A stretch of DNA of 64,000 nt, from assembly GCA_038236705.1 (NCBI GenBank), contig JBBRZN010000007.1, forward strand, positions 1-64,000, in the 5' to 3' direction. The translations under genes were made by a program, and so were the position numbers. The first letter of the stretch is position 1. The number at the start of each line of letters is the position of its first letter. This document shows, piece by piece, positions 15,933 to 24,383 of the stretch. The notes beneath the pieces were generated by a model. It was not told the origin of the DNA. It did no database searches and was given only the letters and a program-made list of their open reading frames with translations. This stretch comes from AC-32 sp038236705 (lineage in GTDB: Bacteria; Actinomycetota; Thermoleophilia; Gaiellales; Gaiellaceae).

Positions 15933-16840
15933 CGTATAGCCGCCAGAGCCAGTCGCGCGCGCGAGGGGCGCGGCCGCTGGGTGAACACATCCCAGTCGGC
16001 TCGCTCGAGCGCCTCGAGCGCAGCGAGGCCGCCTCGGGCGAAGAGCGCCACGCCGCGGCCGACGCGCCCGCCGAGCCGGCGCCCGAGCTCCTCGCCGGAG
16101 CCCAGCAGGCCGCGCGCCCGCTCGGCCTCGAACTCCAGCAGCCACCGCAACGGCTCGTTCGGCTCCGTCAGCTCGGTGACGCCGAAGCGGCGCCGGTCCT
16201 CGGCCGGCAGGTACACGCGCCCGAGCGCGAGGTCACGTGGCACGTCCTGGAGGAAGTTCACGAGCTGCAGCCCTGTGCAGGCGTCGTCCGAGAGGGCGAC
16301 CAGCGCCGGCTCGGTCCGCCCCACCACTCCGAGCACGAGCCGCCCGACCGGGTCGGCCGAGTGCACGCAGTAGCCCTTGAGCTCCTCCCACGTCTCGTAG
16401 CCGGCCACGCGCTGGTCGATCCGGTTGGCCTCGATCAAGCGCAGGAACGGCCCGCGTGGAAGCTCGCACGCGCGGATCGTCGGTTGCAGCGCCCGCATCA
16501 CCTCCCACGTCGGCTCGCCCTCGTAGCAGGCCTTGACCTCGGCCTCGAGCTCGTCCAGCGCGGCGAGCCGGTCGCCTACGACGTCGCTTGTCGACGTCGT
16601 CTCAGAGGAGGCGCGGGCTTTGCCCGCGTCTCCGGCCAACACACGTCCTTTGAGCGACGAACGCTTCGTGCTACCGAGCCAGTCGGCTGAAAACTCGTCG
16701 CCGAGGATGTCCACGAGCCGCGCGAAGCCGTACACCGCTCGCAGGTGCGGGCGCAGCGCGCGCGGGAACAGGAGCGACGCGACGGGGAAGTTCTCCGTGC
16801 GCGCACGGGCTGCGACCGAGCTGGCGGAGGCCGGATCCAT
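15929..16840 (-). CDS. hpnC: Hydroxysqualene synthase HpnC with an unusual internal insertion
   Basis: HpnC hydrolyses presqualene diphosphate to hydroxysqualene. The 303-residue protein has ENFPVASLLFPRALRPHLRAVYGFARLVD at its start and the second Asp motif in FLQDVPRDLALGRVYLP. Between GDEFSADWLG and DRLAALDELEAE lies an extra segment of about 35 residues rich in Ser, Lys and Arg that I do not expect in the family. Its DNA folds into three hairpins (see 16571-16680). The ATG at 16840 is preferred; an ATG eight codons upstream is possible. This is the first gene of the operon. Confidence 0.88.
   Translation of the reverse strand: MDPASASSVAARARTENFPVASLLFPRALRPHLRAVYGFARLVDILGDEFSADWLGSTKRSSLKGRVLAGDAGKARASSETTSTSDVVGDRLAALDELEAEVKACYEGEPTWEVMRALQPTIRACELPRGPFLRLIEANRIDQRVAGYETWEELKGYCVHSADPVGRLVLGVVGRTEPALVALSDDACTGLQLVNFLQDVPRDLALGRVYLPAEDRRRFGVTELTEPNEPLRWLLEFEAERARGLLGSGEELGRRLGGRVGRGVALFARGGLAALEALERADWDVFTQRPRPSRARLALAAIR
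16571..16680. repeat. Hairpin-rich in-frame insertion inside hpnC
   Basis: Three successive inverted repeats fill the stretch encoding the extra hpnC segment. The first is ACGACGTCG/CGACGTCGT, 9 bp with loop CTTGT (16578-16600). The second is a 12-bp stem with one G-T pair and a TTT loop, core CGCGGGC/GCCCGCG (16607-16633). The third is AGC-ACGAA/TTCGT-GCT with one bulged base (16653-16672). Sequence on both sides aligns with normal HpnC, and the reading frame is kept. The layout recalls palindromic elements that insert within coding genes, such as the Rickettsia ones. No second copy was seen in the window. Confidence 0.6.
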
Positions 16841-16944
16841 GCACAAACCATGGCGCTCAGCCATACGGCTAGTCAAACGGCCTATCGCTCGCCTGCTCGG
16901 GCTGAGGCTGAAGCAGGACGGGCACGGGGAGGTGTTCGCAGGCG

Positions 16945-17244
16945 ATGCGGTCACGGCCCTCACGGTCACCCGCAAGGCTCAAGAAGCTCGCCGAGCGAAC
17001 CGGCACCGCCGAGCTCTCGTCATTCGTGCGCTCGATCATCCAGGCCGACCAGCTGGGCATCTCCCTCGGCCGCATCCTGCGCGTGCAGGCGACCGACAGC
17101 CGGAACAAGCGCCAGGCCGCCGCCGAGGAGAAGGCGATGAAAGCGCCGATCAAGATGCTCTTTCCGACGGTGCTCTTCATCTTCCCGGCCATGTTCCTGG
17201 TGATTCTCGGGCCGGCGTTCCTCAACCTCTCAAAGATCTTCTAA
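16945..17244 (+). pseudogene. Remnant of tadC (type II secretion F-domain protein)
   Basis: From about 16978 the reading matches the C-terminal third of TadC/GspF-like pilus platform proteins: RLKKLAERTGTAELSSFVRS, then IIQADQLGISLGRIL, KAPIKMLFPTVLFIFPAMF and the terminal FLVILGPAF helix. The first two-thirds of the gene are missing and the upstream DNA shows no homologous coding. A 99-residue open frame starts at an ATG at 16945, so a short product could still be made. It ends 17 bases before the coiled-coil gene. Probably a relic of a Flp/Tad pilus locus. Confidence 0.7.
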
Positions 17245-17261
17245 CCGGACCGGAGGCGTCG

Positions 17262-18143
17262 ATGTCCGACCAGCCCGACAACCAGGGAGCAGAGACCGAA
17301 AAGGGGTTCGGGACCGGCCTGAGGGCGCAGCTGCAGCGCAGGCGGGACGGTGAGGACGGGCAACCGGAGGCGACAGGGGCGACGAACGTCGAGCTGCGCT
17401 TCGAGCTGACGGCGAGGCCCGCAGGCGACTCGCTCGAGGCCACCGTCAGCCCGGATGTCCAGGCGCTGAAGGCCGAGCTCGAAGCGTCCCGGGCGCGCGA
17501 GGCGACCCTGCGCGACTCGCTCAGCGAGCGCTCGCAGGCCCTTGACCAGAATGTGGGCTCCGAGAAGCAGCTCGCCAACCGGGCCGCGACCCTCGACGAG
17601 CGGGCGGCGAAGCTGGCGGAATTCGAGGCCGACCTCGAGGAGCGCGAGCGGCGTGTCCGGGACCAGCGCGAGGCGATCGAGGCCGAGCCCACGCGCGTGG
17701 CCGACCTCCAGGCGGAGCTCGCTTCGGAGCAGGCGCTGGCCGCCGAGCGGCAGGAAGCCGCCGAGGCGCGCCTCCGGGAGCTGAAAGGCGCCGACCGCGA
17801 GCGTGACAAGACAAAGGCCGAGCTGACCAAGCAGCAGTCCGCTTTCGCCGACCGCGAGAAGAAGCTGTCCAGGAAGGAAAGCGAGCTGGCCGCGCGGGAG
17901 CAGGCCTCGACCGTCCGGCTTCAGGGCCGCGAGCGCTCGCTCGAGAAGCGCGATAACGAGTGGCGCGGCCAGGACAAGGAGCTGGGCGAGCGGGAGCGCA
18001 GGCTCGCAGCCCGCGAGAACGACCTGAGGAAAGAGGCGGCGCGCGTGACCGCCCGCGACGAGGCGATCGGCGAGCGCGAGGCCGAGCTCCTGCTTGAGCA
18101 AGGGCGTCAGCGTGACACGCCGAGCGCTTCGAACGCGAGCTGA
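17262..18143 (+). CDS. Long coiled-coil protein, 5' part (frameshifted gene)
   Basis: An ATG with a GGAGG site (MSDQPDNQGAETEKGFGTGL) opens a 293-residue reading that is almost all charged heptads after about residue 75, for example ERERRVRDQREAIEAEP and REKKLSRKESELAAREQ. The coiled coil breaks off at about 18110 and ends in the non-heptad tail DTPSASNAS. In the frame shifted by one base, the heptads resume at once (18116-18694). The intact gene would encode about 477 residues. No enzyme domain is visible and the function is unknown. It lies just after the tadC remnant. Confidence 0.65.
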   Translation: MSDQPDNQGAETEKGFGTGLRAQLQRRRDGEDGQPEATGATNVELRFELTARPAGDSLEATVSPDVQALKAELEASRAREATLRDSLSERSQALDQNVGSEKQLANRAATLDERAAKLAEFEADLEERERRVRDQREAIEAEPTRVADLQAELASEQALAAERQEAAEARLRELKGADRERDKTKAELTKQQSAFADREKKLSRKESELAAREQASTVRLQGRERSLEKRDNEWRGQDKELGERERRLAARENDLRKEAARVTARDEAIGEREAELLLEQGRQRDTPSASNAS

Positions 18144-18694
18144 CGGACAAGGACGAGCTCGCGCGCGAAGCCGTCGCCCGCTCCAGCGACCTCGACCGGC
18201 GGGAGCTCGACCTGACCCGCGAGGCGGAGCTGAACCGGCTCCAGGCCTCGATCTCCCATGCCGAACGCGACAGCAACCGCCGCGACCTCGAGGAATGGAA
18301 CGTCCGCCTGGAGCAGCGCGAGCGCGAACTGGCCGCGCGCGAGGCCGAGGTCGCCAACTACGAGAACGTCACGGACTCACACAAGAAACGCACCGAAAAG
18401 CGCGACCAGCGCCTGGCCACGATGGAGGAGACCATCCGCGAGCGGATCAGGGAGCTCGACGACCGCGAAGGTGAGATCGAGCTGCGCGAGGCCGGTCTCG
18501 AGGCCGACGTCGAGATCCGCACGGACAAGCTCGAGCAGCGCGAGCAGGTGCTGGCTGCGCTCGAGGAACGGCTCCGCAAGCAGGAAGCCGAGCTCGCCAC
18601 GTACGTCGCGCAGGCCCAGAGCGAGATCCAGCGGCGCGAGTCCGAGTGGTGGCAGAAGCAGCTCGGCACAGACGCCGAAGTTCCCGCCGCCTGA
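18116..18694 (+). pseudogene. Coiled-coil protein, 3' part after a frameshift
   Basis: This frame opens just after a TGA and continues the coiled coil: HAERFERELTDKDELAREAV, later NRRDLEEWNVRLEQRERELA, and a C-terminal QRRESEWWQKQLGTDAEVPAA. There is no ATG, GTG or TTG at its beginning; the first ATG is at 18422, well inside the heptads. The simplest reading is one gene with 17262-18143, broken by a one-base indel near 18110. Loss by mutation, an assembly error or programmed frameshifting would all give this picture. I see no slippery heptamer at the joint. Confidence 0.6.
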
Positions 18695-18708
18695 ACTAAG
18701 CTCGGCCC

Positions 18709-19890
18709 GTGCAGGGCCGCCGCGAAGTCCTCGCCGTCGGCCTCGTCTGGCTCGTCTGGCTCGGGGCCGTCCTCCTGACGGTTGCGGTCGGACTGGCCGC
18801 CGGCGCGTACACCTTGGCGCCGGGATGGTCGATCCACCGCGGGCTCTGGCCGCTCTTCGCGTGGGACTACAACTGGTACCACTTCGTCGCCTACGGCGGC
18901 TACCCGGACGCGCAGGGCGGCCGGCAGTACGCGTTCTTCCCCCTCTGGCCGCTGCTGCTCCGCTTGTCCGGCTCGATTCCAGACGTGGTCGCGGCCGCCG
19001 CGTTGGCGTGGGCGGGGAGCGCGGCGGCGTTCTTCGGCGTGGCAGAGGGCACGCCGCAGGCCCGGTTGCGGTCGGCGCTGGCGCTGGCCTGCTGGCCCGG
19101 TTCGTTCGTGCTCGCGGTGGCCTACCCCGACGCGGTCGCGCTCGCGGCGGCGGCCTGGGCAGCGGCGCTCGCGCTCCGGGGCCGGTTGCTCGCGGCGGGC
19201 CTCGTGGGCGCGGTCGCTGCGCTCGCCCGGCCGAGCGGCGTCCTGATCGCGCTGCCGCTCGCCTGGCTCGCCTGGGCCAAGGGGCCCCGCGCCTGGATCG
19301 GCGCGGCGGCTCCGGTCGCCGCGGCGGCCGCCGTAGAGGCGTACTTCTGGTCGCACAGCGACAACCCGAGGGTCTTCTTCGACGCTCAGCGCCAGTGGGG
19401 CCGCGGTGGGCCGGGCCGCTTCGGCGACTGGACCGGCCACCTCCTCGACGTGCTCGAGCGCCACGGACTGCTGATCGCGCTGCTCGCCGTGGTCGTCGTG
19501 ACCGCAATCGTGCTCGCCTGGCGGCGATTCGGCCTGTGGCCGACCGCGGCGATCGCCTACGCCTGCGCGGTCCCGCTCCTCCTCGCCGCGACGCAGAGCC
19601 TCGAGGGCTTCGTCGACAGCGTCCGCGCTGCACTCATCCTGCCGCTGCTCGCGGTGCTCTGGCGGCTTGGTCCTCGCTACCGGCCCTGGGCGGCCTTCGC
19701 GACGGTGGTCGTCGGCTTGCTGCTCCTCTCCGGAACGATGCAGAGCTTCGGCCGGCAGAGCCTGTTCGCGTTCCCGATCTTCTGGGCGATCGCGGAGGGG
19801 CCGCGCTGGCTGCGCTACCCGCCGCTGGCCGTGGTCGGCTTCGCCGGGAACCTCGGGCTCGCGCTGCTCCTCACGCGGTACGCCCCTTAG
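18709..19890 (+). CDS. Polytopic membrane glycosyltransferase-like protein (PIG-V-like)
   Basis: This 393-residue protein from a GTG start has about ten membrane helices. Near the start, FAWDYNWYHFVAYGGYPD and QYAFFPLWPLLLRL resemble GPI mannosyltransferase 2/PIG-V-like and related polyprenyl-sugar-dependent transferases (GT-C fold), where the Asp on the first outer loop is catalytic. The probable role is transfer of a sugar from a lipid carrier at the outer membrane face. The stop codon TAG at 19888-19890 overlaps the first bases of structured repeat A. Confidence 0.7.
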   Translation: MQGRREVLAVGLVWLVWLGAVLLTVAVGLAAGAYTLAPGWSIHRGLWPLFAWDYNWYHFVAYGGYPDAQGGRQYAFFPLWPLLLRLSGSIPDVVAAAALAWAGSAAAFFGVAEGTPQARLRSALALACWPGSFVLAVAYPDAVALAAAAWAAALALRGRLLAAGLVGAVAALARPSGVLIALPLAWLAWAKGPRAWIGAAAPVAAAAAVEAYFWSHSDNPRVFFDAQRQWGRGGPGRFGDWTGHLLDVLERHGLLIALLAVVVVTAIVLAWRRFGLWPTAAIAYACAVPLLLAATQSLEGFVDSVRAALILPLLAVLWRLGPRYRPWAAFATVVVGLLLLSGTMQSFGRQSLFAFPIFWAIAEGPRWLRYPPLAVVGFAGNLGLALLLTRYAP

Positions 19891-20050
19891 AGGGCTTGGC
19901 GGAACCTCGCTCGTCCTCGGGGTGCTCTGCTCGTTCCGAGACAGGGACGCAGGGAGTGCCGATAGCCGTAGCTATCGGTGCGACTGAGGACGCCGTATCG
20001 GGGCGGGCAGGGCGGCCCGAGGGCACAGACTAGGTTTCGTCAAGCCCTCT
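19889..20050. repeat. Structured 160-bp repeat, copy A
   Basis: The whole 162 bases fold into one long hairpin. P1: AGAGGGCTTGGCGGAA (19889-19904) pairs along all 16 positions, with two G-U, to TTTCGTCAAGCCCTCT (20035-20050). P2: CCTCGGGGTGCTCTGC (19915-19930) pairs 15/16 with 20007-20022. P3: TCGTTCCGA (19931-19939) pairs 9/9 with 19998-20006. P4: CCGATAGC/GCTATCGG with loop CGTA. Between P3 and P4 lie GGACGCAGGGAG and CGACTGAGGACGC, shared with copy B. The element fills the space between convergent genes and covers both stop codons. The transcribed strand is unknown. Confidence 0.75.
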
Positions 20051-20588
20051 TGGCGCGCTCGCGATAGGCGGCGGCCGCGATGCGATCGGCGCAGAGCTGG
20101 CAGCAGTAGCGGCGGCTGCGGTTGCGGGAGCGATCGAGATAGACGCAGCGGCAGGGGAGCGCGTCACAGACGCCGAAGCGCTCCCAGCCTTCGGTCTGGA
20201 TTGCAACGAGCAGCGCTGCGGCGACCCGCGGCGCGAGCCGGTCGGCGAGGTCGCGCGCCCGCCGGGGCTCGTAGTCGAAGCGCCAGCCCTCCTTGCCGGG
20301 CCGGAGCTGAGGCACCGATTCGGCGAGCAGGTCGTTCAGGATCTCGACGGCCTCGGCCTCGGTCTCGGCCTCGAAGACGCTGCGCACGCGTCGGCGCAAC
20401 GAGCGCACGCGCTTGAGATCCCCTTCCGCGGCAACGCGCGCCTCCCGCTCGAGCCCGTGCTGCTCGAGGAACTCGCGCAGGTTGCCAACGCCGCTCAGGA
20501 ACTCAGGCTCGTCGTCGAGGACGTCCCACGTGTTAACGAGGCCGACGGCCAGGTCGATCTCCCGCTGCTGCAGATTTCCACCGTTCAT
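20040..20588 (-). CDS. CGNR zinc-finger domain protein
   Basis: This 182-residue protein has an N-terminal ABATE-like stress-response region (DLAVGLVNTWDVLDDEPEF) and a C-terminal zinc finger with cysteines in CDALPCRCVYLD and RYCCQLCADR. The second half corresponds to the CGNR motif, although here the letters read CQLCADR. Such proteins are thought to be transcription regulators. The last residues (RAKRA then TGA) are encoded by the end of repeat A, so the element may have supplied the present C-terminus. Confidence 0.8.
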   Translation of the reverse strand: MNGGNLQQREIDLAVGLVNTWDVLDDEPEFLSGVGNLREFLEQHGLEREARVAAEGDLKRVRSLRRRVRSVFEAETEAEAVEILNDLLAESVPQLRPGKEGWRFDYEPRRARDLADRLAPRVAAALLVAIQTEGWERFGVCDALPCRCVYLDRSRNRSRRYCCQLCADRIAAAAYRERAKRA

Positions 20589-20650
20589 GCTAACTTCGTC
20601 AGTAGCGTAGCCGTCTAAGCTCCTGACGGAGAAAATCCAAGGAGGCAGCG

Positions 20651-21622
20651 GTGTTCCGATACCTGATCAGGCGGATCCTCTGGGCGATAGTCCTGTTCTT
20701 TGCTGTCACGATCGTCACCTACATCATCTTCTTCGTCATCCCGGCTGACCCCGCTCGCGCGTTCGCCGGCAAGACGGCCACGCCGGAGCAGATCGTGCGC
20801 GCCAGGCATTACCTCGGGATCGACAAGCCGGTCCCGGTGCAGTACGCCCGCTTCGTCTGGCGGTTGACCTACCACCACTCGCTCGGACGCTCCTTCGCAA
20901 ACCGAGAGCCGGTGAACAACCTCGTCCTCTCTGCGGCACCCGTGACTGCTTCCCTCGTGATCGGCGGCGCGGTCCTCTGGCTGATGATCGCCCTCCCCCT
21001 CGGGATCCTGTCTGCCCTGAGGCCGCGCTCGCTGTTAGACCGAACCTCGATGACCTTCGTGTTGATCGGGGTCTCCGCGCATCCGATCTGGATCGGTCTC
21101 ATCTTCAGCTACTTCCTCGGCTTCAGGTTCCACCTCACGCCGATCGCCGGCTACTGCGACTTCTTCAACCCCTCGATCGGCGCCGAGTGCGGCGGGCCGA
21201 CTCAATGGGCCTACCACATGATTCTGCCCTGGATGACCTTCGCCACACTCTACGCGGCGCTGTATGTGCGGATGATCCGCGCCAATGTGATGGAGGCGAT
21301 GCACGAGGACTACGTTCGCACCGCGCGCTCCAAGGGCGCCACCGAGCCGCGTGTGATGCGGGTTCACGTCCTGCGCAATGCCCTCCTGCCCGTCGTGACG
21401 ATCCTCGGGATGGACATCGGCACCGCGCTCGGCGGAGCGATCTTCACCGAGTCGATCTACGGCCTCCCCGGCCTCGGCAGGATCTCGCTCCAGGGCTTGA
21501 GCAACCTCGACCTGCCCACTGTGATGGGCGTGGTGGTGTTCGCGACGACGATGATCATCCTGTTCAACCTGGTCGTGGACATCCTCTATGCCTGGGTCGA
21601 CCCGAGGATTCGCCTCGCGTAA
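20651..21622 (+). CDS. ABC transporter permease, DppB/OppB type
   Basis: This 323-residue inner-membrane permease starts at a GTG with AAGGAGG seven bases upstream. It has an N-terminal helix (YLIRRILWAIVLFFAVTIVTY), the ATPase-contacting EAA segment near EDYVRTARSKGATEPRVMRVHVLRNA, and the terminal DILYAWVDPRIRL typical of the peptide/nickel permease family. Its usual partners, a second permease, two ATPases and a binding protein, are not adjacent; the next gene is an epimerase. It may be an orphan, or its partners lie elsewhere. The substrate cannot be assigned. Confidence 0.85.
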   Translation: MFRYLIRRILWAIVLFFAVTIVTYIIFFVIPADPARAFAGKTATPEQIVRARHYLGIDKPVPVQYARFVWRLTYHHSLGRSFANREPVNNLVLSAAPVTASLVIGGAVLWLMIALPLGILSALRPRSLLDRTSMTFVLIGVSAHPIWIGLIFSYFLGFRFHLTPIAGYCDFFNPSIGAECGGPTQWAYHMILPWMTFATLYAALYVRMIRANVMEAMHEDYVRTARSKGATEPRVMRVHVLRNALLPVVTILGMDIGTALGGAIFTESIYGLPGLGRISLQGLSNLDLPTVMGVVVFATTMIILFNLVVDILYAWVDPRIRLA

Positions 21623-21636
21623 GTAACCTCCCGGCC

Positions 21637-22734
21637 GTGGCCGAGAGCGTCCTCATCACCGGCGGCGCCGGCTTCATCGGCTCGCACCTCGCCGACGAGC
21701 TCCTGGGCGCCGGTTACCGGGTGCGCGCGCTCGACAGCCTCGCCGAGCAGGTGCACGACGGTGCAGGCCGGCCCGACTATCTGAACGCCGACGTCGAGCT
21801 GATCGCCGGCGACGTGCGCGACGCAGAGGTCGTGCGCGGCGCCATCCGCGGGGTCGACGCCGTCGTTCACCTCGCCGCCCGCGTCGGGGTCGGGCAGAGC
21901 ATGTACGAGCCCGCCGGTTACGCCGCGGTGAACTCGGTCGGGACCGCGGTCCTGCTCGAGGCGCTGCTCGAGCAGCCGGTTCGGAAGCTCGTCGTCGCTT
22001 CGAGCATGAGCATCTACGGCGAGGGAGCCTATGAACCGGCGCCCGCAGTCGAGCGCTCGCGCGAGCAGCTCGAGCGCGGCGAGTGGGAGCCGCGCGGGCC
22101 CGGCGGCGAGGAGCTCCGGCCCGTGGCGACCCCGGAGTCGAAGCGGCCCTCGCTCGCCTCGGTCTACGCGCTGACCAAGTACGACCAGGAGCGGATGGGC
22201 CTCCTGTACGGAGCCGCCTACGACGTGCCGGCGGTGGCGCTGCGCTTCTTCAACGTGTACGGGCCGCGGCAGGCTCTGTCGAACCCGTACACAGGGGTGC
22301 TGGCGATCTTCGCCGCGCGGTTGCTGAACGACCGGGCGCCGGTGGTCTACGAGGACGGGGGCCAGCGGCGCGACTTCGTCCACGTGACCGACGTCGCCCG
22401 CGCCTGCCGTCTCGCGCTCGAGCGCGACGGCGCCGACGGCCGAGCGGTCAACATCGGCAGCGGCCGCAGCGCCTCGGTGCTCGAGATCGCGCACGAGCTT
22501 GCGCGCGGGCTCGGCAAGGAGATCGACCCCGAACTGCCCGGTACCTTCCGCGCCGGCGACATCCGGAACTGTTTCGCCGACGTGTCGCTCGCGCGCGAGC
22601 TGCTCGACTTCGAGGCCGAGGTGGCACTCGAGGCCGGCCTCGCCGAGCTGACCGAGTGGCTCCAAAACCAGCAGACTGCGGACCGGTTCGACCAAGCCGC
22701 CGCCGAGCTGGCGGAGAAAGGACTCACCCGATGA
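21637..22734 (+). CDS. NAD-dependent nucleotide-sugar epimerase/dehydratase
   Basis: The GTG at 21637 gives 365 residues starting MAESVLITGGAGFIGSHLA. It is an extended SDR with the NAD motif GGAGFIG, the Ser in ASSMSIYGEG, the catalytic YALTK (YxxxK) and the sugar-nucleotide-binding RFFNVYGPRQ and RDFVHVTDVA segments, as in UDP-glucose 4-epimerase-like enzymes. It starts 14 bases after the permease stop. Its stop overlaps the cyclophilin start (ATGA), so those two are coupled. Confidence 0.87.
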   Translation: MAESVLITGGAGFIGSHLADELLGAGYRVRALDSLAEQVHDGAGRPDYLNADVELIAGDVRDAEVVRGAIRGVDAVVHLAARVGVGQSMYEPAGYAAVNSVGTAVLLEALLEQPVRKLVVASSMSIYGEGAYEPAPAVERSREQLERGEWEPRGPGGEELRPVATPESKRPSLASVYALTKYDQERMGLLYGAAYDVPAVALRFFNVYGPRQALSNPYTGVLAIFAARLLNDRAPVVYEDGGQRRDFVHVTDVARACRLALERDGADGRAVNIGSGRSASVLEIAHELARGLGKEIDPELPGTFRAGDIRNCFADVSLARELLDFEAEVALEAGLAELTEWLQNQQTADRFDQAAAELAEKGLTR

Positions 22735-23192
22735 CAGCTGCCACCCTGCACACCAATCACGGCGCGATCGCGATCGAGCTCTTCGACGAGGACGCGCCCA
22801 AGACCGTGGAGAACTTCCTCAAGCTCGCCGGCGACGGCTTCTACGACGGCGTCGTCTTCCACCGGATCATCCCCGACTTCATGATCCAGGGCGGCGATCC
22901 GACCGGTACCGGCACGGGCGGCCCCGGTTACACCTTCGAGGACGAGTTCAACGAGCGCAAGATCGAGCGCGGGGCGCTCGCGATGGCCAACGCGGGCCCG
23001 AACACGAACGGCAGCCAGTTCTTTATCGTCACGACCTCGGCCGCGCCCTGGCTCGACGGCAAGCACACCGTCTTCGGCCGCGTCACCGAGGGCATGGACG
23101 CCGTGGACGCGATCGAGCAGGTCGACACGGACGCCCAGGACAAGCCGCGCGAGCCGGTGGTGATCGAGCGGGTGGAGCTGGTCGAGAGCTAG
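22731..23192 (+). CDS. Cyclophilin-type peptidyl-prolyl cis-trans isomerase
   Basis: This single-domain cytoplasmic cyclophilin of 153 residues speeds Xaa-Pro isomerisation. Active-site segments are present: VFHRIIPDFMIQGGDPTGTG with the catalytic Arg, MANAGPNTNGSQFFI, and LDGKHTVFGRV. The ATG lies in an ATGA overlap with the epimerase stop. There is no signal peptide. The pairing with an epimerase is probably just shared transcription. Confidence 0.93.
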   Translation: MTAATLHTNHGAIAIELFDEDAPKTVENFLKLAGDGFYDGVVFHRIIPDFMIQGGDPTGTGTGGPGYTFEDEFNERKIERGALAMANAGPNTNGSQFFIVTTSAAPWLDGKHTVFGRVTEGMDAVDAIEQVDTDAQDKPREPVVIERVELVES

Positions 23193-23306
23193 CCCGGCGT
23201 CAGCTATCTGGATCACCAGAGACCGGGTACGAGCCGAACGGTCGTTCGCGCGTAGCCCACGAAGGCCTCCCCGAGACGATCAGCGGCGGCATCTGCGAGA
23301 CGCGAC

Positions 23307-24277
23307 CTAGCTCGCGCGGTAGAACAGCCAGGCGTCGTGCATGCGCTGCGCCTGCCCGGCGGTGAACTCCGTGTAGCAACTGTCGTACGAGTAGTCCATG
23401 TAGTTGTGGATCGGATCGAGGCCCGGATCCGCCGGGCACGTGTCGTTCCCGACCGGACAGCCCGACGACGGGCTCCTCTGGGCCGGCGTGTCGGCCACGA
23501 AGTCGCCCTTCGCGTTGCAGCCGCCGTAGAAGGTGTGCTCGAGGTTCAGCCAGTGGCCGACCTCGTGTGTCACCGTCTCGCCCTGGTCGTACCTGCCCGC
23601 GTAGGTCGTGGACGTGCCTGGCATGGACTCCCAGTCGATCACGATTCCGTCGAGGTAGGCCTGCCCCGGCTTGGTCACGATGTCCGGCAAGAAGGCCCAG
23701 CCGAGATATGCGCCGGCCGTGGTCGAGTACAGGTTGAGCGCGTTGTTGCCGCCGTCGTGGAGCGTCTGCTTCATCGAGTGCTCGTTCGTGCCCCCGATTC
23801 CGCCGTAGAACCAGTCTGCATTGTCGGTGCGGGTGACGCCTGCGAGCGTGAAGGAGAAGCCGGTGTTGACCCCGCCCTCGAAGCCTGCGTACGTCATGTT
23901 CAGCACGCTCATCTGGTCGGAGATCTGCTTGCTCGTCAGGCTGCCGATCGAGCCGTCGGTGATGACGTGGAAGTAGACCGGCACCGTCGCTCGGAAGTTC
24001 TTTCCGGCCTTGCCCTGGGCCGAGGCGGGCAGGTCCGCCACCGCGTCGTTCGAGAGCGGCTCCCGCGCATCGAAGCCCCGCCCGAACGCTGTGGGCGTCA
24101 GCTTGTTGTAGACCGAGAACAGCTCGTCGCCGGCCACGGCCGGGCCGGCATGCAGCTCGTGACCTGCTTCGCCAGGCTCGGCGCCGCCTTACGCGCCACT
24201 GCCGCAGGCGAAACCGTGGCGGCGGTGTACAGCCCGACCGCAAGCGCCACGAAGAGAACCAGCTTGGCTCGCTTCAT
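23307..24277 (-). pseudogene. Secreted M43-family zinc metalloprotease with a 5' frameshift
   Basis: The catalytic part (23307 to about 24160) contains the metzincin zinc site HEVGHWLNLEHTF and a Met-turn in HNYMDYSYDSCYTEF, typical of M43 pappalysin-like proteases. It starts in frame only at an internal GTG and has no leader. In another frame, an ATG at 24275-24277 after GGGAGAGG encodes a signal peptide, MKRAKLVLFVALAVGLYTAA. The two frames join near 24140-24200, so one base has probably been gained or lost. The intact product would be an exported protease of about 320 residues. Confidence 0.75.
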
Positions 24278-24383
24278 CCTCTCCCTTTTTCTCGTAGGTG
24301 CTTGGACTCAGATTTTCGACGCAGAGTAGACCGACTTGCATCGCGAGTCCAATATCCGCCCTGGCGTGGGATAGATTCGACCG

